9,503 nt of DNA from Armatimonadota bacterium (GTDB lineage: Bacteria > Sysuimicrobiota > Sysuimicrobiia > Sysuimicrobiales > Kaftiobacteriaceae). Positions 5,531 to 9,503 of this stretch are shown piece after piece; position 1 is the first letter of the stretch; each line of letters begins with the position of its first letter. A model generated the notes under the pieces. It ran no database searches. It worked only from the letters and a program-made list of their open reading frames with translations, and had not been told where the DNA came from. Position numbers and translations under genes: made by a program. Where the stretch lies: positions 1 through 9,503 of the forward strand of contig JAIBHM010000055.1 of NCBI GenBank assembly GCA_020028535.1, written 5' to 3'.

Positions 5531-6715
5531 ATGGAAGAGACCCGATTCTTTGTCGATCTGGGCATCGTCCTGGCGGCGGCAGTTCTCGGTGGGATTTTCG
5601 CGCACCTTGCCCGACAGCCGCTGATTGTCGGATATATCCTGGGCGGCATCCTCGTCAATCCGTTCACGCCCGGACCGGCAGTCTCGGATATCCACGCCTT
5701 CGAGTTCTTTGCCGAGTTTGGCGTCGTGCTGCTCATGTTCTCCATCGGTACCGAGTTCTCCATTCGCGACCTGCTGGACGCCCGAAAAGTCGCGTTGCTC
5801 GGTGCTCCGCTCGGGATCGCCCTCATCACGACGCTGACGATCCCCATCGGAGCCCTGTTGGGCTGGGCTCTCCCTCAGACGCTTGTCGTCGGTGCGGCCG
5901 TCAGCGTGGCCAGCACGATGGTCCTGCTGAAGTTTCTTCTGGAACGCGGAGAACTGACTTCCCGCCACGGCCGAGTCGTCGTCGCGATTACCCTGACCGA
6001 GGACCTCCTGGTGGTTGCACTCACCATCATCATCCCGGCGTTCGGAAGTGCCGGGGAGACGGGGATTAGCCTCGTCGCAAGAGCCCTCATCCGAGCCATT
6101 CTGCTCCTGGCACCGATGCTGTGGCTGGCCAGCCGTGCCGTACCCTTACTCCTCGCAAGGGTCGCGGCGACACGGAACACGGAGCTGCTGCTGCTCGTCG
6201 CAGTGGCCATCGTGATCGCGACGGCTGCCCTCACAGCCAGCCTCGGGCTTTCTCTAGCGTTGGGCGCGTTCCTGGCTGGGATGATGATCGCCGAATCTGA
6301 GTCAGCTCATGCGGTCGTGGACAGGGTGTTGCCGATCCGGGACATCTTCGTCGCGATCTTCTTCGTGTCAGTCGGCCTGTTCATCAATCCGGCGACACTC
6401 TTGGCTGAACTGCCCACCGTAGGCGCCCTCCTCATGCTGGTCATCTTCGGAAAGTTCATCGTCTGGTTCGCCGTCGTGAGATTGATGGGCTACCGGACCC
6501 ACACTGCCGTCCTGGCTGGTCTCGGCCTCACCCAGATCGGCGAGTTCTCCTACATCCTTGTCGGGGTTGGACGTGCCACCGACCTCCTGACTGACGTCGT
6601 CTACAACGCCGTTCTGGCTACCTCACTTGTCTCGATCCTCGTCAATGCCCTGATTTTCCGCCGCTCTCCTCGGTGGCTGAGGGAATGGGTGAGCCGCCGG
6701 CAAGGCGCGTCTTGA
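5531..6715 (+). CDS. CPA2-family monovalent cation/proton antiporter (Kef-type membrane domain)
   Basis: This 394-residue protein is an integral membrane antiporter of the CPA2 (Na+/H+ exchanger) fold, predicted to have about 12-13 helices. Family blocks visible are ARQPLIVGYILGGILVNP (27-44), FGVVLLMFSIGTEFSIRDL (63-81), VSVASTMVLLKFLLERG (125-140), TLTEDLLVV (154-162), LGLSLALGAFLAGMMIAES (238-256), FVAIFFVSVGLFINPA (273-288) and GLTQIGEFSYILVGVG (332-347). The Glu157-Asp158 pair sits where CPA2 proteins carry the ion-binding acidic pair (Gln-Asp in KefC, Asn-Asp in NapA). It ends after the membrane domain with a short basic tail, so it lacks the RCK/TrkA-N regulatory domain of KefB and KefC. 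The ATG at 5531 starts right before the first helix; its ribosome site (CAGAAG) is weak. No promoter is obvious in the 56 bases after the groEL terminator. Ion specificity (K+ or Na+) cannot be told from sequence. Confidence 0.9.
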   Translation: MEETRFFVDLGIVLAAAVLGGIFAHLARQPLIVGYILGGILVNPFTPGPAVSDIHAFEFFAEFGVVLLMFSIGTEFSIRDLLDARKVALLGAPLGIALITTLTIPIGALLGWALPQTLVVGAAVSVASTMVLLKFLLERGELTSRHGRVVVAITLTEDLLVVALTIIIPAFGSAGETGISLVARALIRAILLLAPMLWLASRAVPLLLARVAATRNTELLLLVAVAIVIATAALTASLGLSLALGAFLAGMMIAESESAHAVVDRVLPIRDIFVAIFFVSVGLFINPATLLAELPTVGALLMLVIFGKFIVWFAVVRLMGYRTHTAVLAGLGLTQIGEFSYILVGVGRATDLLTDVVYNAVLATSLVSILVNALIFRRSPRWLREWVSRRQGAS

Positions 6716-6722
6716 GGCAAAT

Positions 6723-6738
6723 TCAAAAGGCGAACATT
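6723..6738 (+). promoter_or_regulatory. PurBox-like repeat, copy 1
   Basis: TCAAAAGGCGAACATT lies immediately upstream of the -35 hexamer of the purD promoter. It matches copy 2 (6817-6832) at 15 of 16 bases. The AAAAGGCGAACATT part resembles the Bacillus PurR operator consensus AWWWCCGAACWWT, matching about 11 of 13 positions including the CGAAC core. Repetition and position in front of a purine operon suggest an operator. The regulator is unknown, since Bacillus-type PurR is mainly known from Firmicutes. Confidence 0.5.
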
Positions 6739-6739
6739 G

Positions 6740-6768
6740 TTGCACCGCCGGAACCCATCATTTATAGT
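6740..6768 (+). promoter_or_regulatory. purD operon promoter (sigma-A/sigma-70 type)
   Basis: TTGCAC (6740-6745, 3 of 6 matches) and TATAGT (6763-6768, 5 of 6 matches) are separated by 17 bases. The -10 lies in a locally A+T-rich patch (CATCATTTATAGTTAGAG) that stands out from the GC-rich surroundings. Transcription would begin near 6775, giving a leader of about 75 bases that contains PurBox-like copy 2. Confidence 0.65.
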
Positions 6769-6816
6769 TAGAGTCACCTGGTTACCGCGGACGACCCATC
6801 TGAGGGGAATCGTCAC

Positions 6817-6832
6817 TCAAAAGACGAACATT
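6817..6832 (+). promoter_or_regulatory. PurBox-like repeat, copy 2
   Basis: TCAAAAGACGAACATT repeats copy 1 (6723-6738) with a single G-to-A change, in the same orientation and 94 bases downstream. It falls in the predicted leader of the purD transcript, 5 bases before the purD ribosome-binding site. A protein bound here could act as a roadblock, or the sequence could act at RNA level. B. subtilis PurBoxes are inverted and about 16-17 bases apart, so this layout differs. Confidence 0.5.
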
Positions 6833-6837
6833 TGCGC

Positions 6838-6843
6838 TGAGGG
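6838..6843 (+). promoter_or_regulatory. Ribosome-binding site deciding the purD TTG start
   Basis: TGAGGG at 6838-6843 sits 6 bases before the TTG at 6850. An alternative in-frame TTG at 6844 would touch this sequence and leave no spacing, so 6850 is preferred. Confidence 0.6.
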
Positions 6844-6849
6844 TTGTCC

Positions 6850-8130
6850 TTGCGTTTGTTGGTTGTCGGCTCCGGAGGTCGTGAACATGTCCTGGCCTGG
6901 CAGCTGGTCCGGGACGCGGCCTCGCACAACCTGCACGCAGCCCCTGGAAACCCCGGAATAGCTTCGCTCGGAACCTGCCACCCTCTCGAGGCCACCGACA
7001 TCGCATCGTTGGCTCAACTGGCCGAGCAACTCGCAATCGATTTGACGGTCGTCGGTCCTGAGATTCCGCTTGCGAACGGCCTGACCGATGCATTCCACGC
7101 ACGCGGATTGCGCATCTTCGGTCCTACACGGGACGCCGCTCGGATTGAGAGCAGCAAGGTCTTCGCCAAGACGTTCTTGCGCCGGCACGGGATTGCCGCC
7201 GCAGAATTTGAGGTGTTTGACAATCCCGTCGCGGCGCTGGCATTTGTCCGCCGCCAGAAGCGACCGCTGGTGATCAAAGCCGACGGTCTTGCTGCAGGCA
7301 AGGGCGTTGTCGTTGCCGCAGACGTGCACGAAGCGGAGCGGGCCGTGCTCGACATGATGATCCGCAAAGTGTACGGCGCATCAGGAGAGCGCGTTGTCAT
7401 CGAGGACCGGCTCGAAGGTCGCGAGGTCAGCGTGCTCGTATTCGTCAGCGGGCGCAACGTCTTCCCGCTGCTTCCCGCTCAGGACTACAAGCGCGCGCTG
7501 GACAGCGATCGCGGTGCCAACACCGGAGGGATGGGAGCGATTGCGCCGGCCCGCGTCTCACTCGCCGATCTGGCCCAGGTTGTCGACGAGATCATCGAGC
7601 CTGTTGCCTCGGCGATGGTAGACGAAGGCTACCCGTATACAGGTGTGCTGTATGCCGGGCTGATGCTCACCGCCGACGGTCCAATGGTCCTGGAGTTCAA
7701 CTGCCGCTTCGGCGATCCGGAGGCCCAGGTGATCCTGCCGCTGCTCGAGGGGGATCTGGCCGGGGCGATGATCGACACGCTCGAGGGGCGAGATCCGCAT
7801 CTGAGTTGGAGCGACGGCGCCGCGGTGTGTGTCGTCGTCGCGTCAGATGGGTATCCAGGCCGTCATCCGACGGGCATCCCGATCCAGATTGCGGACGCCG
7901 TACCCGGAACCCTCATCTTGCATGCCGGCACCCAAGTGCAGGGCGGGCGGCTCGCCACCGCAGGCGGCCGGGTTCTCAACGTGGTTGGGATGGGTGATTC
8001 CATTGTCGAGGCCCGCGCCCGAGCGTATGTCGGTGTCGCGACCGTGACCTTTGAGGGGATGCACTACCGCACCGATATCGGCTTGAGCGCCGCCGCCGAG
8101 GCCGCCCGCGAAGGAGCACGAGTCTCATGA
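6850..8130 (+). CDS. purD: PurD, phosphoribosylamine-glycine ligase (GAR synthetase)
   Basis: PurD joins phosphoribosylamine and glycine using ATP to give glycinamide ribonucleotide, the second step of de novo purine synthesis. The 426-residue product has normal length and an ATP-grasp architecture: the N-terminal GSGGREH (7-13), VVGPEIPLANG (67-77), the ATP-binding KADGLAAGKGVVV (143-155), QDYKRALDSDRGANTGGMGA (211-230), and the metal and phosphate site VLEFNCRFGDPEAQVILPLL. The glycine-binding C-terminal domain completes it. The start is a TTG at 6850, chosen because the product then begins MRLLVVGSGGREH as in the family and GAGGG lies 6 bases upstream; a TTG at 6844 would add two residues. 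The gene is preceded by its own promoter and PurBox-like repeats. Its stop overlaps the purE start as ATGA. Confidence 0.96.
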   Translation: MRLLVVGSGGREHVLAWQLVRDAASHNLHAAPGNPGIASLGTCHPLEATDIASLAQLAEQLAIDLTVVGPEIPLANGLTDAFHARGLRIFGPTRDAARIESSKVFAKTFLRRHGIAAAEFEVFDNPVAALAFVRRQKRPLVIKADGLAAGKGVVVAADVHEAERAVLDMMIRKVYGASGERVVIEDRLEGREVSVLVFVSGRNVFPLLPAQDYKRALDSDRGANTGGMGAIAPARVSLADLAQVVDEIIEPVASAMVDEGYPYTGVLYAGLMLTADGPMVLEFNCRFGDPEAQVILPLLEGDLAGAMIDTLEGRDPHLSWSDGAAVCVVVASDGYPGRHPTGIPIQIADAVPGTLILHAGTQVQGGRLATAGGRVLNVVGMGDSIVEARARAYVGVATVTFEGMHYRTDIGLSAAAEAAREGARVS

Positions 8131-8648
8131 CCCAGCCCGCACCGATTGTCGCCATCCTGCTGGGGTCGGAGTCGGATCGACCAACGATGGAAGAGGCCAC
8201 ACGAACTCTGGCCGACTTCGGCGTGCCGTTCGAGGTGATCGTCGCGTCCGCCCACCGGTCTCCCGAGCTAGTCGATCGATACGTCCGCTCGGCCGAAGGG
8301 CGCGGCCTTCGCGTACTTATCGCTGCGGCCGGTGGAGCCGCGCATCTGGCGGGGACGGTCGCCGCGCGGACCGTGCTTCCGGTCATTGGCGTCCCGCTCG
8401 AATCAACTGGGCTCGGCGGTCTGGATGCGCTGCTCGCGACCGTCCAGATGCCGCCGGGCGTTCCTGTTGCAACCGTGGCGCTCGGTACGTGGGGCGCCCG
8501 CAACGCAGCGATTCTCGCCGTACAGATTCTCGCCGTCGGAGATCCGATGCTGCGTGAGCGGCTCCGCGAGTTCAAAGAGACGATGGCACGCAAGATCGAA
8601 GCAGCCTCCGGCGTGAACACGGAAGTCGCGCGGTCCCAGAAGCCGTAG
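8127..8648 (+). CDS. purE: PurE, N5-carboxyaminoimidazole ribonucleotide mutase
   Basis: PurE converts N5-CAIR to CAIR in the bacterial purine pathway, normally after PurK has carboxylated AIR. The 173-residue product shows GSESD (13-17), the catalytic ASAHRSP (40-46, His43) and AAAGGAAHLAGTVAA (66-80). MPPGVPVATVALG and NAAILAVQIL follow. Two spots differ from the commonest class I sequence: AAHLPG reads AAHLAG, and the usual Lys-Ala in GKAGAxNA is Thr-Trp (GTWGARNA). The ATG overlaps the purD stop and has AAGGAG 10 bases upstream. The C-terminal 15 or so residues are a variable tail. No purK follows directly; the next gene is purA. Whether this enzyme uses N5-CAIR (class I) or AIR plus CO2 (class II) cannot be settled by eye, though class I is the default for bacteria. 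Confidence 0.93.
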   Translation: MTQPAPIVAILLGSESDRPTMEEATRTLADFGVPFEVIVASAHRSPELVDRYVRSAEGRGLRVLIAAAGGAAHLAGTVAARTVLPVIGVPLESTGLGGLDALLATVQMPPGVPVATVALGTWGARNAAILAVQILAVGDPMLRERLREFKETMARKIEAASGVNTEVARSQKP

Positions 8649-8669
8649 CAGGAGCAGAAGGAGAACGTC

Positions 8670-9503
8670 ATGACAGTCACTGCGGTCGTCGGCGGACATT
8701 GGGGAGACGAGGGGAAGGGCAAAGTGGTTGATGCCCTCGCCGCAACCGCCGACATGGTGATTCGCTACAACGGCGGCAACAACGCGGGCCACACGATCGT
8801 GGGCGACCGGGGCGTGCTGCGTCTGCATCTCGTCCCCTCAGGCATCTGCCACCCCAACGTAGATTGCCTGATCGGCCCGGGCGTCGTCCTGAACCCGCTG
8901 GCGCTCTTTGAGGAGCTCGAGGCGCTCGAGGCGATGGACATCTCCACGGCCCGCCTGCGCATCAGCTCCCGGGCCCACCTCGTGTTCCCGTTCCACATTG
9001 AAATCGACGCGGCCACCGAGGAGGCGCGGGGACGCCGCGCTCACGGGACGACGCGCCGCGGTATCTGGCCGGTCTATGCCGACAAGGCCGCACGCGTGGG
9101 TATTCGTGCCGGCGACCTGCTCGAGCCGGCGTTCCTGCGCCAGCGCCTTGAAGAAGTCTCCCGCTCCGCCATGGCCTTCCTGGGGCGGGCCGTCGATGGG
9201 AATACGCTCACGGCGCTCTGTACCGAGTGGGAGGCGCGGCTTGCGCCGATGATCGTCGATACGCACCCGATCGTGCGGGACGCGCTGGGGCGCGACGCGG
9301 CCATCATTCTCGAAGGCCATCTCGGTGTGATGCGCGACCTCGATTGGGGTTTGTATCCGTATGTCACCTCGTCCACGTGTCTGCCGGGCGGGGCGTGCGC
9401 AGGAGCAGGCGTGCCCGCGCAGCGCATCACCCGCGTCATCGGGGTTGTGAAGGCCTATACCACGGCGGTGGGGGCCGGACCCATGCCGACCGAGTTGCGC
9501 AAC
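8670..9503 (+). CDS. purA: PurA, adenylosuccinate synthetase, divergent form (3' end outside window)
   Basis: PurA makes adenylosuccinate from IMP, aspartate and GTP, the first committed step to AMP. The frame stays open from 8670 to the window edge, giving 278 of an expected 420-430 residues. Key blocks are present: WGDEGKGKVVD (11-21, catalytic Asp13), GGNNAGHT (35-42, His41), LHLVPSGI (52-59), HGTTRRGIWPVYADKAARVG (125-144), YPYVTSS (229-235), VVKAYTTAVGAGPMPTEL (259-276). Several loops differ from the canonical enzyme: GxQWG reads GGHWG, IGTTGRGIGP reads HGTTRRGIWP, and EGAQG reads EGHLG (215-219), so the IMP-contacting Gln is Leu. From memory, a clostridial-type subfamily reads EGQLG here, so this may be a related branch. 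The catalytic Asp is retained, which argues against the phage PurZ enzyme. The ATG has AAGGAG 6 bases upstream and lies 21 bases after purE. Confidence 0.93.
   Translation, partial: MTVTAVVGGHWGDEGKGKVVDALAATADMVIRYNGGNNAGHTIVGDRGVLRLHLVPSGICHPNVDCLIGPGVVLNPLALFEELEALEAMDISTARLRISSRAHLVFPFHIEIDAATEEARGRRAHGTTRRGIWPVYADKAARVGIRAGDLLEPAFLRQRLEEVSRSAMAFLGRAVDGNTLTALCTEWEARLAPMIVDTHPIVRDALGRDAAIILEGHLGVMRDLDWGLYPYVTSSTCLPGGACAGAGVPAQRITRVIGVVKAYTTAVGAGPMPTELRN

Noticed and set aside
6731..6744. CGAACATTGTTGC as a LexA/SOS box
   Set aside because: The Gram-positive LexA box needs CGAAC-N4-GTTCG; spacing here is three bases and the right half is imperfect. The second copy lacks the right half altogether, so a PurBox-like reading fits better.
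8670..9503. The purA-like gene as phage PurZ (2-aminoadenine pathway)
   Set aside because: The catalytic Asp in WGDEGKGK is retained and the gene sits in a chromosomal purine operon with no phage genes nearby.

Overview
This window is a GC-rich bacterial chromosome segment (about two-thirds G+C by eye) in which every recognised gene lies on the + strand. There are four blocks: the end of an nfeD gene followed by a tsaE-tsaB-rimI-tsaD cluster (1-3002); a regulatory intergenic region leading into groES-groEL (3003-5474); a lone CPA2-type cation/proton antiporter (5531-6715); and the start of a purine operon, purD-purE-purA (about 6740 to the right edge). No rRNA, tRNA, insertion sequence, phage gene or CRISPR array was seen. 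Most of the gene content is core metabolism and housekeeping.

The organism cannot be named from this window. A CIRCE operator in front of groES, strong Shine-Dalgarno sequences, ATGA gene overlaps, one GTG and one TTG start, and a GroEL without the GGM-repeat tail fit a high-GC bacterium, perhaps of the Chloroflexota/Armatimonadota/Deinococcota type. That placement is inference only.

Block 1 encodes three of the proteins that make the t6A modification of ANN-decoding tRNAs: TsaE (ATPase), TsaB (scaffold) and TsaD (threonylcarbamoyl transferase). A RimI-family acetyltransferase sits between tsaB and tsaD, as in many bacteria. TsaC/TsaC2, which makes threonylcarbamoyl-AMP, is not in the window. 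The genes overlap by 4 bases or lie 3-6 bases apart, so they are probably co-transcribed and translationally coupled.

Block 2 is the chaperonin operon. A sigma-A-like promoter (TTGAAC-17-TATGAT) is followed at its predicted start site by a near-perfect CIRCE element, so HrcA repression is expected. The 382-base gap upstream also holds a tandem pair of DnaA-box sequences and a long stem-loop. The 97-base groES-groEL spacer can fold into a three-way junction just before the groEL Shine-Dalgarno. A rho-independent terminator follows groEL.

Block 3 is a membrane antiporter with no recognised partner. Block 4 is led by a promoter (TTGCAC-17-TATAGT) with two copies of a 16-base sequence resembling the Bacillus PurBox. 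It encodes GAR synthetase, N5-CAIR mutase and a divergent adenylosuccinate synthetase that runs off the right edge.

The window contains no clearly new multi-gene system. The items most worth checking are non-coding: the DnaA-box cluster, the folded groES-groEL spacer and the PurBox-like repeats.
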